Positions 13,241-25,090 of a DNA stretch of 64,000 nucleotides are shown one piece after another; positions within the stretch are counted from its first letter, which is position 1; the number at the start of each line of letters is the position of its first letter. The stretch lies in contig VDCT01000088.1 in the NCBI GenBank assembly GCA_009763385.1, positions 434,001 through 498,000 of the forward strand. Reading direction: 5' to 3'. The notes beneath the pieces were generated by a model that was given only the letters and a program-made list of their open reading frames with translations, was not told the origin of the DNA and did not search any database. This stretch comes from Coix lacryma-jobi var. lacryma-jobi (Eukaryota; Streptophyta; Magnoliopsida; Poales; Poaceae). The translations under genes and the position numbers were made by a program.

Positions 13241-14019
13241 GCAGAGCGAGGGCGGCACGTGGTGGCAATCGGGAGGTTGCGTCGAGGCAACGCTACGAGT
13301 TGTGCGGGCGTGGCCGTCGGATCCACCTACCACCGAGTTGGTCCAGAATAACCTTAGGGTTTAGCTGGTTCGCTCTGTAAGTAGTTAGGGGTAGAGTGGG
13401 AATTAGGAATAGGTTAGAATTAGGATAAATAGGGGGAGACACCCACCTCCCCATTGATCTCAGTTAGTCATCCTGTCATTTGCTCTCTGCTTCTAGGGTT
13501 TCCTGCTCTCCCACATCCCTGCTGTAGCTAGCTGAGATCCACAGAGAAGAGAACAATACCTCTGTGTTCATGAGATTTTGAGGAAGTGAGGTCGTAACCT
13601 CACTGTTGTAGCGTGTGGTAGCCACACGGTTGCAATTTCGTGGTTGTGATTCGCGTTTCGTTCGTATTCTTCGCAGAATCCTTTTTCTCCACGTTTTTGC
13701 CGTCGCTTGATCTCTTTGCTCGATTCATCTTTTGCAAATCCGTTTGAACCAAGTTGTTCTAGATCGTGAGGCACTTCTTTCCACCGAAGGAATTCACTTC
13801 TAACCTCACGGTCTAGGAGATCGATCGATTTTCGTATCGGGTAAAGTTTTTCTCCCTTCCCCCAAAATTCTTCGATTCATCGATTTGGAGATAGGTTCGA
13901 GCCATGATCTCTTAGAGATAGCTCACTATCCTCCTTGTGACTCCTCTCACCAAGTTTGATCCCTAGACGATTTGTTTTGGGCGAGATCGAGTCGAATCGG
14001 TGGACGAACAGTGCTGCTG

Positions 14020-14400
14020 CGGGGTGACCGGACGCTCGGTGCTTACTGACCGGACGCTAGGCTAGTGAGTCCGGTCGTTGAAACTGAGCACTGTGTATTT
14101 TGTGTGGTGACCGGATGCTCTGCTTGGCTTGACCGAACGCTGGGAGTGAGTCCGGTCGTTGAACAAGTCTCTGTTCAGTTTTGGAGACCAGACCGGATGC
14201 TTCACTCGGGGTTTGACCGGACGCACAGGAGTCACTGTTCACGTGTTTCAGCGTTTGTGACCGGACGCTCTGAGTACTGACCGGACGCTCGGCTCTGGTG
14301 AGTCCGGTCCAACTCAGAGAGGTACAAAACTGGATTTTGCCTGACCAGACGCGTCCAGTGCTTGTTGACCGGATGCAAGGTGACTCCGGTCAGTGCTGTC
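14020..14400 (+). repeat. Cluster of GACCGGACGC and inverted GTCCGGTC words in the B leader
   Basis: About a dozen copies of (G)ACCGGACGC or ACCGGATGC occur in one orientation, with AGTCCGGTC in the other, over about 380 bp. They are spaced unevenly, so this is not a simple tandem satellite. The opposite orientations allow stem formation in RNA. A similar cluster is in E at 59725-60085. Confidence 0.8.
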
Positions 14401-14664
14401 TCAGCGCGTTTTCATTCGCGGTTGGCTCGTTCTTAATCGGATTCGATTTCCGTCTTTTGCGTTGAGTTTCTAGAGTTGTGTAGTGTCCCGCTGTGCTTCT
14501 TGGAAACATCCACCGTACATCTAGGGTCGTGGACACTAGCAAGCTCTAGGGTTTGCCTTTGGGGTTGATTTACGGGACAGTGGCAACAAGTTTCCGAAAG
14601 GAATTTTAAAGCTCCCATTCACCCCCCTCTGGTCGCTTTCTGGTAGCACTCTCGGTCCTTCAAT

Positions 14665-14679
14665 TGGTATCGGAGCAGG
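14665..14679 (+). other. Primer binding site of B (initiator Met-tRNA)
   Basis: TGGTATCGGAGCAGG starts 2 nt after the LTR. It matches the complement of the 3' end of plant initiator Met-tRNA (TGGTATCAGAGCCAGG) with one substitution and one missing base. Confidence 0.85.
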
Positions 14680-14725
14680 TTAAGGATCTTCCACCTTAGC
14701 CGGTTCCAGATCCACAGAAGGCGAC

Positions 14726-17389
14726 ATGGATTGCGGCATGGGCAAACCGCCGTTTTTGATGGGACGAACTATGCGTATTGGAAGATACGCATGTCGGCCT
14801 ATCTGCAGAGTTTGGGTGCTTCCATCTGGGATATTTGCAACTCTGACGATTACGTGGTCTTGGCTGCTCGTGTCTCTCAGCTTCAGATCGATGAGCACGA
14901 TGCCAATAGCCGAGCCCGTAATGCTCTTTTCTCATGTTTAAGCATGAGTGAGTTTGATCGTGTTTCTCACCTCGCTACGGCTCGGAAGATTTGGGCTACC
15001 CTCATGCTTTTCCATGAGGGAACCTCTCAAGTCAAAACCCGACTCTACGAGTCGTTCAAGCGAGAGTATGAGAACTTTCGACATATGCCTGGCGAGAGCA
15101 TAGAAAGTTTATTCGCTCGCTTTCAGGTGATTGTCAACAGGATGAGGGCTAACAAGGAGCTGTTGCCTTTCGATGATCATGAGAGGGCTTTGAAGCTTTT
15201 GCATACTCTTGATCGGTCGGTGTGGGACTCCAAAGTTCAGGCGATCATCGAATCACATAACTATGAGACCCTGACGTGCGACGAGCTCTTTAGTAAGCTC
15301 AAGTCCAGTGAGATCGATGCCATGGCAAGGGCTTCTTATGAGAATGCTTCTGGCCCGACTATGGCTTTGGTTTCTGGCTCTTCTAACCCCTCTGGAGGTT
15401 TTGCTCTTTCGTCTCTCTTTTCTGTTACAGAGGACCAGCTGGAGTCTTTGGGGGATGACGAGTTGGCAATGCTTGCCAACCGGTTCTTACGGTTTCACAA
15501 CAACCGCATGAACCGTCGCCGCGGAGGAGGACGCTCAGGATGCTACGAGTGCGGCGACCCCGATCACTTCATCGCCAACTGCCCCAAGAGGAAGCATTCA
15601 TCTGGGAAGGGCGATCATGGGCACAAGTACGACTCCGGCAAGCGCAAGGAGAAGTACGTCCCCGCGAGGCACAAGTGGAGGGGCGGCTTCGACAAGGAGT
15701 ACATCAAGAAGAAGTACTTGGAGAAGGCCCAAGCTGAGCAGCGTGCGTTCTTCGCCACGCTCAGCGACGTCGACGGCTCGGATGACGACTCCGCTTGCTC
15801 AAGCGACGATGAGTCCGAGAAGAAGAAGAGGATCGAGGACAAGCTGAACGGTCTTTGCTTCTTCGCCGGCGACGACGGCCTCTGCACGATGGCCCTCGGC
15901 AAGGAGGTCGACGACGAGCTGGTGAACTCCCCTCGGAACGACGATGACGACGACAACACCTCCCAGGTATCTCTCACCCACGTTGAGCTTTCAGCTGAGG
16001 TAGAGAAGCTTACTGCCGCCTTGCTTAGTCAGGATAAGCTGCTTAGGCGTGCCGCTAGAGAGCGCAAGGAGTTTAGGCAGAAGTGGGAGGATACGGTGAA
16101 GGAACTTGATTCTGTCAAGTCCACCGTAGTTGTCACAGATGAGGAGGAGTGCGAGGCGTGCACCACGCACATGACTGATCCTCTCACTTTGAGAAGCAAG
16201 TATGTTGCGTTGGTAGGAGAGGTGGATGAGCTCCGGGCTAGGCCCATGTTGTTGGGTGCGTGCAAGACTTGTCCTGCCTTGCAATCCGAGTTGGCAGAGA
16301 AGAATGCCAAGATTGTGTCTCTTGAGGAGGCCAGCTCGGGTAGCACTTGTGTGCCTAGGTGTGCTTTGTGCGAGGGTTTGGAGATGGAGATTGCCAATGT
16401 GAGGCATGATAAGATGCAAACCGAGGAGGAAAACACATACCTTTGGACCATCTTGTCATGGGTGTCTTGTGGTGAGCCACAGCTCGGGATGATGATTTCC
16501 CAATTCAAGCGAGCTGCTGGAGGTCCCGGTGTAGGCTTTGCTCAGGGTGTTGATCTTTCTGCTTTTGGGAAGATTGGAGAGTCGAGTGGTCTGAACCCGA
16601 GTGAGAAGCCCAACTCCACCACTACTCCCAAACTTACCAAGCTTCCACCCAAAGAGCCTCTCAAGCCTAAAACCAAGGATGGGGTATTTGAGGAACCTCC
16701 GAGAGCTCCACCCAAGAACCAAGTGTGGCATCCCAAACCCAACCACCTGAAAAACAAGCTTGATACGATGCCACCATGTGTACCAACAACCCCCAACCAT
16801 GTGTACCAACAACCCCCTTTGAGAGCGGTGAGGTACCATTGTGAGCATTGTGGGAGAGATGGACAGTTGAGCAAGTTCTGCTTTAGGCGCAAGAGAGAGG
16901 CACGCCGTGCTAGGGAGATGAACAACCCGGACATGTACCATCCTTTCCATGATGTACATGCGCCGAATGTTCAGAGGAGAGCACCGAGACGTGCTGCTAG
17001 GCCCAGAGGTCCAGAACCTCAAGTTCCTAGGCCTAGGCAGCAAAGTGCTCCGAGGAGAGACGCTAGGCCTAGAGGTGTCGAGCCTCAAGTCCCTAGGTGT
17101 AGGCCTCGTAGAGAGCATGCCCGGCGGGAGCCTGCAGTTTGGCTATGGACCCCGTGGCGGTGGCTTTGTAGTTGAGCGTTTTCCCCCACCGCGTTTTGAG
17201 TATCGCGATGGACGCTCCTCCCTTAGCGGACCACGTTTTCCTCAACGTGGTGATCGCTCCTCCCGTAGGCGTGCTAGGAATGGTTTTTCTGATAACCATT
17301 CTTTTGAGCAGCCGGCCCAACACTGGTATTCCCCTTACTTCACTAACCCCAGTGTTGGACCGTATGCTTACCCTATGTATTTTTATTGA
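14726..17389 (+). pseudogene. gag: gag of B (UBN2-type capsid, two zinc knuckles, CxxC coiled coil)
   Basis: An ATG at 14726 is two-thirds of a codon out of frame with the long open frame (14731-17175, 814 codons), so the authentic start is probably lost by a small indel. The N-terminus has FDGTNYAYWKIRM and a UBN2/gag-type helical region to about residue 230. A perfect zinc knuckle CYECGDPDHFIANC is at residues 271-284. An acidic, charged part follows, then a coiled-coil section with CxxC motifs at about 474, 511 and 544. At 704 there is a second knuckle in which the histidine is replaced by glutamine. Near 17130 the frame shifts and continues Arg-rich to a stop at 17387. The protein would package element RNA in virus-like particles. 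The length is large, as is usual for SIRE-type gag. Confidence 0.9.
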
Positions 17390-17403
17390 TGTAGGTAAAA
17401 CGA

Positions 17404-20400
17404 TTGGAGAACGTTTGGTTGGTGGATTCCGGGTGTTCGAGGCACATGACCGGAAACGCCAAGTGGTTCTCCAGTCTTAGTCCGGTCGCCGGAAAGGAGT
17501 ATATCACCTTCGGCGACAACAACAAAGGTAAGGTACTGTCTCGTGGGTCTGTGCGAGTTAATGAGCATTTTGTGTTGCGCGATGTTGCTTTTGTTTCTAA
17601 CTTGCATTTTAACCTTCTTTCTGTTTCGCAACTCTTTGATGACGACTATGAGATTTGTTTTAAACCGAATCTCAGTCGTATTTTGGATCCTCAGGGTAAT
17701 CTTGTGTGTTTGATTTCGCCCTTTGGAAAAGTCTTTCGTGCGAATTTCTCGGAGTCTTTTGGTACTTCTCGTTGTCTTGTGGCTGGACCTTCCTCTTCTC
17801 ATCTTTGGAAGTGGCATAGGAGACTTGGACATTTCAGCTTCGACTTGCTTGCAAGGCATAGTTCACTTGGCCTAATCCGAGGATTGCCCAAGTTATCTAT
17901 GGAGAAGGATCTTGTTTGTCACTCTTGTAGACACGGGAAGATGGTTGCCGCTCCCCACCATCCAGTGACTCAGGTCATGACCGAGCACCCTGGAGAGCTT
18001 TTGCACATGGACCTTGTTGGTCCAGCTCGGGTGAGCTCGGTTGGGGGGAAGTGGTATGTACTTGTTGTTGTTAATGACTTTTCGAGATATTCGTGGGTCT
18101 TCTTTTTAGCTGAGAAGACCGAGACTTTCTCCTTTGCTCGCAATCTGATTTTGCGTCTTCAGAATGAGTTCCCTTTGAACTCTATGCGAGCAATTCGGAG
18201 TGATAATGGTTCCGAATTCAAGAATTCGGATTTTGAGAAGTTTTGTGACTCTTTTGGGTTAGAGCATCAGTTTTCTTCCCCCTACACACCTCCCCAGAAT
18301 GGTGTTGTAGAGAGAAAGAATCGGACCTTTGTTGAGATGGCCAGGACGATGCTCGATGAGCATAGGACTCCTAGCCGATATTGGGCCGAAGCTATGAGCA
18401 CTGCATGCTACATTTCCAATCGCATTTTTCTCCGAGCTTTCTTGAAAAAGACGTCTTATGTGTTGCATTTTGGAAAACTGCCCAAAGTGAGTTATTTTCG
18501 AGTTTTTGGTTGCCATTGTTTATGCTCAAAAAGGGCAACATGGACAAGTTTGAGTCTAGTTCTTCTGACGACGTGTTTTTGGGTTATGGCACTCATACTC
18601 ATGCATATCATGTACTTAACCTTGACACTAAACGAGTCATGGAGACATCTGATGTCACCTTCGACGAGACCATGGTTTGTCCTTCTTCTCGTTTTGAGCG
18701 TGCAGGTGATCATGAGGTTGGCGAACCTCTTTTCGATGATGAAGAAGAAGGTGCTGAAGGGATAGATGACCCAGCACCTCCTCCACCTGCTGTGCCGCAA
18801 AGAGCGGCTTCTACTACGACTCACGGCCCCGACACCTCATCTTCCTGGGGGCCGTGGGATCCGCCACCCTAAGCGGTACCCTTTGTACCCGGGGAGGCAC
18901 CAGCTGCTGCTGAGGGGGAGGCCACTTCGGCAAGGGAGGCGCCACGACACATTCAGCGCCAGCACCCGCCTCAGCAGATGATCGGCAGCATCGACGACGC
19001 GTCACCCGGTCAAGGCAAATCTCTCACTTTGCTCATTCTGCATTTGTTGCTGATTTTGAACCCCAGGATGTTGGACACGCTCTGATGGATCCGGATTGGG
19101 TCAATGCCATGCATGAGGAGCTTGAGAACTTTGAGAGAAATCGGGTTTGGATTCTAGTGTCTCCTCCGTCTGAGTGTCATCCAATTGGGACAAAATAGGT
19201 TTTCAAAAACAAACAGGGAGAAGATGGCCATGTTGTGAGAAACAAGGCCAGACTCGTAGCCCAGGGATATGTCAGAAGGAGGGGATAGACTATGAGGAGA
19301 TGTTTGCTCCTGTAGCACGTTTGGAGGCTATTAGGATACTCTTGGCTTTTGCTGCATCCAAAGGTTTCAAACTTTTTCAAATGGATGTCAAGAGTGCCTT
19401 CTTAAACGGCTACATAGAAGAGGAGGTGTATGTTAGACAACCCCCCGGTTTCGAAAATCCCAAGTTTCCAAACCATGTCTTTAAACTTCACAAAGCTTTG
19501 TATGGTTTGAAACAAGCCCCTAGAGCCTGGTATGATAGGTTGAAAACCTTTTTGCCTGCTAAGGGTTTTAAAATGGGATGTGTAGATAAAACACTCTTTC
19601 TCCTCAAGCAAGGCACTGATACTCTCTTGGTCAAATTTACGTGGATGATATCATTTTCGGTGGTTCTTCTCACGCTTTGGTTGCCAAGTTTGCAGACATT
19701 ATGAGCAGGGAGTTCGAGATGAGCATGATGGGCGAATTGACGTTTTTCCTCGGGATGCAAATCAAGCAAACCCGGGAAGGAACGTTTGTGCACCAGGGCA
19801 AGTACACCAGAGATATCCTGAAGAAGTTCGACATGGGTGAGGCCAAGCCTCTTCCAACACCCATGGCGACTACGACGGCCCTGGATGCGGACAAGGAGGG
19901 AGAAGCAGTGGACCAGAAGGAGTATCGGAGTATGATCGGGTCGCTGTTGTACCTGGCGGCGACACGCCCGGACATCCAGTTCGCGGTGTGCTTCTGCGCG
20001 CTTTCAAGCGTCGCCGCGCACCTCTCACCGTCAGGCGGTCAAGCACATTATGAGGTACTTATCCTTCTCTCCAGAGTTCGGGATTTGGTATTCTGCTTCC
20101 TCCACTCTTTCCCTTTGCGGTTATTCCGATGCCGATTTTGCTGGTTGCCGTATTGACCGCAAGTCCACTTCTGGGACTTGCCAGTTTATTGGTTCTTCTC
20201 TTGTTTCGTGGTCCTCTTGCAAGCAGTCTAGTGTCGCCCAGTCTACCACGGAGGCTGAGTATGTAGCTGCGGCTAGCTGCTGTTCCCAGTTACTCTGGAT
20301 GATGGCCACTTTGCGTGATTTTGGTCTGATCTTTTCTCGTGTTCCATTGCTTTGTGACAGCACGAGTGCGATTAGCGTTGCTAAGAACCCCGTGCTTCAC

Positions 20401-20580
20401 TCGAAGAACAAACACATTGATGTACGCTTTCATTTTCTGCGAGACCACTATGAGAAGGGTGATATCGACCTTCGCCATGTCGATACTCATCATCAGCTTG
20501 CTGATATTTTTACCAAGCCTTTGGACCAATCAACCTTTAATCGGTTGAGAGGTGAGCTTGGTGTGTGTTTCCCCTTTTAG
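17404..20580 (+). pseudogene. pol: pol of B (protease, integrase, RT, RNase H), broken
   Basis: The first frame (17404-18765) has the copia protease site VDSGCSRHMTG at residue 7 and the pre-integrase HLWKWHRRLGH...CHSCRHGK. It also has the integrase triad D203, D267 and E303 (spacing D-35-E). A frameshift near 18510-18540 leads into the linker frame, which ends at 18872. RT starts near 19060. It has a TAG at 19196 where a Trp codon is expected, a shift near 19280, the LFQMDVKSAFLNG block, and a shift near 19630 just before YVDD (about 19638-19649). RNase H (20050-20580) is open and shows SDADFAG, TEAEYVAA and the terminal DIFTKPL region. It follows gag after a stop and in another frame. At least five lesions make it non-functional. 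Confidence 0.92.
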
Positions 20581-22105
20581 ATGGGGGAAACATTTTGGAA
20601 TTTGTATGATACATTGACTTTTTGTTTTCAGTTGTTTTTGCTTCTTTTTGATTTCTTCGTGCATCTTTTGCATTTCAGCATACGCTTTTACATTCTGAGC
20701 TTCATGTGTATAATCTGAAGAATGTAACTATGCTCTGTGTAGTTTTTGCTCCGATGCTTTATGCTGATGCTGTAGCTTATGCTCTTTCTGATCACTAGTG
20801 CATACTATGAGCTGAGCTATTTTTGAATGGTGAATTTGATAATGAACTTAAAACTTGAAAATGTTCACCATTGAGATATGCAACTAGCATGTGTAGGATG
20901 TGTTGAAGTCACATGTGCTTTTCATATATGCTAGGTTGCTATGTCTCTAGTGCTGAGTCATTCACTTGCTTGGTATGTCATATTTTGTTTAAAATCTGAA
21001 CCAAGTTAAGTGAATTGAAAAGATCGAGATGGGTTTGCTTGTTAACACCTCACAGTTTCGAGACTGTTTCTCATTGCACTTTGAGTTAAACTTGAGCTGT
21101 GTAGTGTATGACCGAAACTGTTGCTTTAAGCTTTTGATTGCTTATGCATAGGCTTCGCACAGTTGAAAAGTTAGGCAATAACAAGCATTCAACCTCTCAC
21201 AGTCACATGCTGTTTTCTGAACTTGTGTAATTTCACCACTGCAACTCCGATTAAAATCTGAAATCACAAGTATATGCCTAAATTGGTATCAGCATGATGT
21301 TTGAACTATGCTAGGGGTAGTTCACCTTGTATACATGATTAGCACTGGTTTGACTTCCTGTCTATACATGTCTGTGCTATTTTGATGGTGATTACTTTTT
21401 TGGCTACAAACTGCTCTTTTGGTCTCATTTCAGACATAGTGATCAGTTTGAGCCTTTGCTAGCATTCTGTGCATTTTTTCTGAGTCATCGGATTTGAACT
21501 CTATAGAGCATCCTTGCAATCTTTTGAGTATACTCCTGAAGCTCCTAACTTGCATTTTGACTCATTTGCATTTTGGAAGGGGGGGAACCTCTCTTGTTGG
21601 CACTTTTTGCTGGTGCCTTTTCTGAGGGGGAGTCTTATTTCTTGATAAGTGCATTTTCAACTAAGGGGGAGAAATTGGGGAGAAATTGCAAATCATAACC
21701 CTCCTTTTGCTTAGGGGGAGTCTTCTTGGTTGTTTGCACTATTCGAGGGGGAGTCTGTTTCCGGTTGAGTCTTTGACATTTTCAATTGGTTTGGAGCGGT
21801 TTGCTAGTTGTATTGAGCCTCTGTGCCTCTATCTTGAGGGACTAGCATTTTGCTTCGATATTTTCGATTGGTTTTTTTTCTAGCGGTGTTGAGCCTGCTC
21901 TACCTCTTCTTGAGGGCTAGCTTTGCTTTGCTTGGTTGCGTCGAGCCGTTGCCCATGTCTTTGGGGACCAAGTTCTTTCGCTCTTTCCACTTGACCTTCT
22001 TCAGCTTTGCTATGCTTTTGGGTCATTTGGTCGAGTTCTCTCTTCTCCTTCTTCCTTCTTCTCTTTCTATTATGTTTTGTGTTGGTAGTTGACAATGCAC
22101 TCATC
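20581..22105 (+). other. 3' non-coding spacer of B
   Basis: About 1.5 kb lies between RNase H and the polypurine tract. SIRE-type elements sometimes carry an envelope-like ORF here, but I see only short frames. The end is T-rich and has several AGGGGGAG tracts (21575-21740). The same type of spacer, recognisably related, occurs in D at 37291-39531. Confidence 0.75.
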
Positions 22106-22116
22106 AAGGGGGAGAT
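22106..22116 (+). other. Polypurine tract of B
   Basis: AAGGGGGAGAT lies directly before the 3' LTR. D has a matching tract in the same place. Confidence 0.85.
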
Positions 22117-23152
22117 TGTGAATACATGGGTGTATGTCGGGTCTCTGAGTGATGAGTGATTGTCAACTGGGATGATGCGCATGTTCTTTGGCTTGTGTTG
22201 TGCAGGTGTCGAGCACGGATGCAGTGATCGAAGGCGAGGTGAAGGTCAAGTAGAGACGTGCCGTGCCGATGGACCGAGAGTGGCGAAGGGCGGACGTGAG
22301 GCTTGGACTGAGGGACCAGAGGCCCGAGGATCAGCTGTGGTGTCTGGCAGCCTGTGGCAGCTACAAGTGAAGACTTGCGGTCATGTGTTGCCTGAGTCAT
22401 GGACTTGGGGACACGTGTCGGTGGACGGGGTGCACGGGAGGTGCATCCCTTCTACGACGTCGGTTTGGTGGTAGAGCTAGGGAAAAACCATCAGGTGGAC
22501 GGTTTCCAGGTTTGGGCCTCAAAACCTAGGCGTGGATGGTTTCCGAGTTTGGCCACAAAACTCGGGCTGAGGGTTTCCGAGTTTGGCCACAAAACTCGGG
22601 CTGAGGATGGTTTCCAGGTTTGGGCCTCAAAACCTGGGCGCTGAGGGTTTGCTGAGTTTGGCCTCAAAACTCAGATGCTTGGTGGGCTGGTTTCCCGGTT
22701 TGGGCCTCAAAACCGGGGGTTGGCTGGAAAAGGCTGGTTTCCCGGTTTGGGCCACAAAACCGGGGGTCCGGTCAGTGCTGTCTCTGGTGAGTCTGGTCCA
22801 ACTCAGAGAGGTCCGAAACTGGATTTTGCCTGACCGGACGCGTCCGGTGCTTGTTGACCGGACGCAGGGTGAGTCCGGTCAGTGCTGTCTCAGTGCGTTT
22901 TTGTTCGCGGTTGGCTCGTTCTTAATCGGATTCGATTTCCGTCTTTTGCGTTGAGTTTCTAGAGTTGTGTAGTGTCCCGCTGTGCTTCTTGGAAGCATCC
23001 ACCCTACATCTAGGGTCGTGGACACTAGCAAGATCTAGGGTTTGCCTTTGGGGTTGATTTACGGGACAGTGGCAACAAGTTTCTGAAAGGAATTTTAAAG
23101 CTCCCATTCACCCCCCCTCTGGTCGCTTTCTGGTAGCATTCTTGGTCCTTCA
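22117..23152 (+). repeat. 3' LTR of B (1036 bp, internally deleted)
   Basis: It begins TGTGAATACATGG where the 5' copy has TGCGGATACATGG, and ends GGTCCTTCA. Relative to the 5' LTR it lacks about 1.04 kb between the hairpin array and the last GTCCGGTC words. That gap includes the TATA-like region. The remaining flanks match closely. A hairpin array of seven units is at 22501-22766. Confidence 0.9.
22501..22766 (+). repeat. Hairpin array in the 3' LTR of B (7 units)
   Basis: The units and order are the same as in the 5' LTR of B, with a few base differences. One arm pair (first unit) is mismatched in each LTR at a different base. The array ends right at the deletion junction. Confidence 0.85.
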
Positions 23153-23373
23153 TGGACAGTCCGTGAGTCGGGGATCAGCCGAGTCAGTGGATGTGTTCTT
23201 TGGCCGATTTGACTTTTCATGACCGGTGGACAGTCCGCAGTTGTGGGTCGCAGACAGTCCGGGATCAGTCCAGGGGACTTCAGCAACACTGCTGTTTTGC
23301 GTCTTCCGCCGGCGGACAGTCCACCAGTGAACCGCGGACAGTCCGGCCAGGTGCGGACAATCCGGGACCTCAG
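23153..23373 (+). repeat. Middle piece of the A LTR with GGACAGTCC cluster
   Basis: This is leader sequence of A exposed between B and C. It contains about eight copies of the odd palindrome GGACAGTCC, mostly as GCGGACAGTCCG or with one base changed. B inserted into one such word and C at its right end. Confidence 0.8.
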
Positions 23374-23760
23374 TGCGGATACATGGGTGTATGCCGTGTC
23401 TCTGAGTGATGAGTGATTGTCAACTGGGATAATGCGCATGTTCTTTGGCTTGTGTTATGCAGGTGTCGAGCACGGAGACAGTGATCAGAGGCAAGGTGAA
23501 GGTCAAGTAGAGACGTGCCGTGCCGATGGACCGAGAGTGGCAAAGGGCGGACGTGAGGCTTGGACTGAGGGACCGGTGGCCTGAGGATTAGCTGTGGTGG
23601 CTGGCAGCCTGGGACAGCGACGAGCGGAGACTTGCGGGCACGGTGTTGCTTGGGTCGAGGACCTGGGGACACGTGTCGGTGGACGGGGTGCACGGGCGGT
23701 GCATCCCCTCTACAGCTTCGGTTTGGTGGTAGAGCCAGAGAAAAACCATCGGGTGGACGG

Positions 23761-24026
23761 TTTCCAGGTTTGGGCCTCAAAACCTGGGTGTGGATGGTTT
23801 CTGAGTTTGGCCACAAAACTCGGGCTGAGGATGGTTTCCGAGTTTGGCCTCAAAACTCGGGCTGCGGACGGTTTCCAGGTTTGGGCTTCAAAACCTGGGT
23901 GCTGCGGGTTTGCTGAGTTTGGGCCACAAAACACAGGCTACGGTGGGCTGGTTTCCCGGTTTGGACCTCAAAACCGGGGGTTGGCTGTGAAGGCTGGTTT
24001 CCCGGTTTGGGCCACAAAACCGGGGG
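23761..24026 (+). repeat. Hairpin array in C (7 units)
   Basis: Arms of the AGG, GAG, TGAG and CGG types surround GGGCC(T/A)CA-like loops, in the same order as in A and B. Two units have a single mismatch in the stem. Confidence 0.85.
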
Positions 24027-24825
24027 TGCGACGTCCAGGAAAAGGACGACAAAGCGGTGGCGGGACGTGGCGGCAATCGGGAGGTTGCGTCGAAGCAACG
24101 CTACGAGTTGTGCGGGCGTGGCCGTCGGATCCACCTACCATCGAGTCGGTCCAGAATAACCTTAGGGTTTAGCTGGTTCGCTCTGTAAGTAGTTAGGGGT
24201 AGAGTGGGAATTAGGTATAGTTAGAATTAGGATAAGTAGAGGGAGACACCCACCTCCCCATCTATCTCAGTCATTTGCTCTTTGCACTAAGGGTTTCATG
24301 CTCTCCCAATCCCCTGCTGTAGCTAGCTGAGATCCGCAGAGAACCATACCTCTGTTTACTGGAGATTTTGAGGATGTGTGGCCGTATCCTCACGGTTGTA
24401 GCGTGTGGTAGCCACACGGTTGCATATTGATGTGTTGATTCCCGTTTTGGTTCCTGTTCTTCGCGTTCTTTGTTTCCTCACGTTTTTCCCGTCACTCGAT
24501 CTCCCTCTCTAGTGCGTCTTTGCAAAATCCGTTTGAATCAACTTGTTCTTTATAGTGAGGAGATCATTTCCACCAAAGGAATTCATCTAACTCCTCACGA
24601 ACAAGTAGATCGGGTTGATTTCATTTTCATGGCGCTTTTTCGTTCATACTCCTCCCCTTTCGATTTCCCGGTGATTCAATTGATTTGAGTGGATGATTTC
24701 TTGGGGATAGTCTCCTAACTACCGCGTGATCATCCTCTCCAAGTTTGGGAACGTGGGATTGTGAGTTGATTCGATTTTGGGAGGATTTGGGAGAAGGGCG
24801 ACCAAAATCGCCCTCTCTGCAAGGT

Positions 24826-25090
24826 CGCGGACAGTCCGCGCCTGGGACCACGGACAGTCCGGGCATCGGAGGTGAGCCAGATCAGTGGCTGCATACCTCA
24901 GCTACCCTGTCGATTTTTGACCGGCGGACAGTCCGCCGTTGATTTTCGCGGATAGTCCGGGAGTCGACCAGGGACGTTCAGCAACCTTGCTGTTTTGTCC
25001 ATTTGGCCGACGAACAGTCCGAGCTTTTGTGGCGGACAGTCCGTAGTAATCCCGGACAGTCTGGGACCGTACCCGCGGACAGTCCGGGAA
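24826..25090 (+). repeat. GGACAGTCC cluster in the leader of C
   Basis: About eight GCGGACAGTCCGC-like words (or close variants) occur over 265 bp, downstream of the weak TATA region and therefore probably within the transcribed leader. Confidence 0.8.

Larger units (their letters stand above)
12590..14662 (+). repeat. 5' LTR of B (2073 bp)
   Basis: It begins TGCGGATACATGG and ends GGTCCTTCA directly before the primer site. The order inside is a hairpin array (12975-13240), a weak TATA-like ATAAATAG near 13426, and a leader with many GACCGGACGC/GTCCGGTC words (14020-14400). Open frames across the hairpin array are repeat artefacts. Confidence 0.9.
12590..23152 (+). mobile_element. Element B: SIRE-type Ty1/copia retrotransposon
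   Basis: B lies inside A. Its LTRs are at 12590-14662 (2073 bp) and 22117-23152 (1036 bp, internally deleted). A Met-tRNA primer site follows the first LTR and a polypurine tract precedes the second. The flanks are cggac (12585-12589) and tggac (23153-23157), a TSD with one difference. The domain order protease, integrase, RT, RNase H and the large gag with two zinc knuckles place it in the SIRE/Maximus group. Many frame breaks in pol make it non-autonomous now. Confidence 0.92.

Noticed and set aside
11160..14662. Reading A and the first LTR of B as one element's two LTRs
   Set aside because: The TSDs do not fit: tgcag pairs with 25939, and cggac pairs with 23153. The nested model explains all three duplications.
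16029..17118. Minus-strand open frames opposite gag of B (up to 220 codons)
   Set aside because: They are shadows of the gag frame. No domain, no promoter, and they end where gag composition changes.
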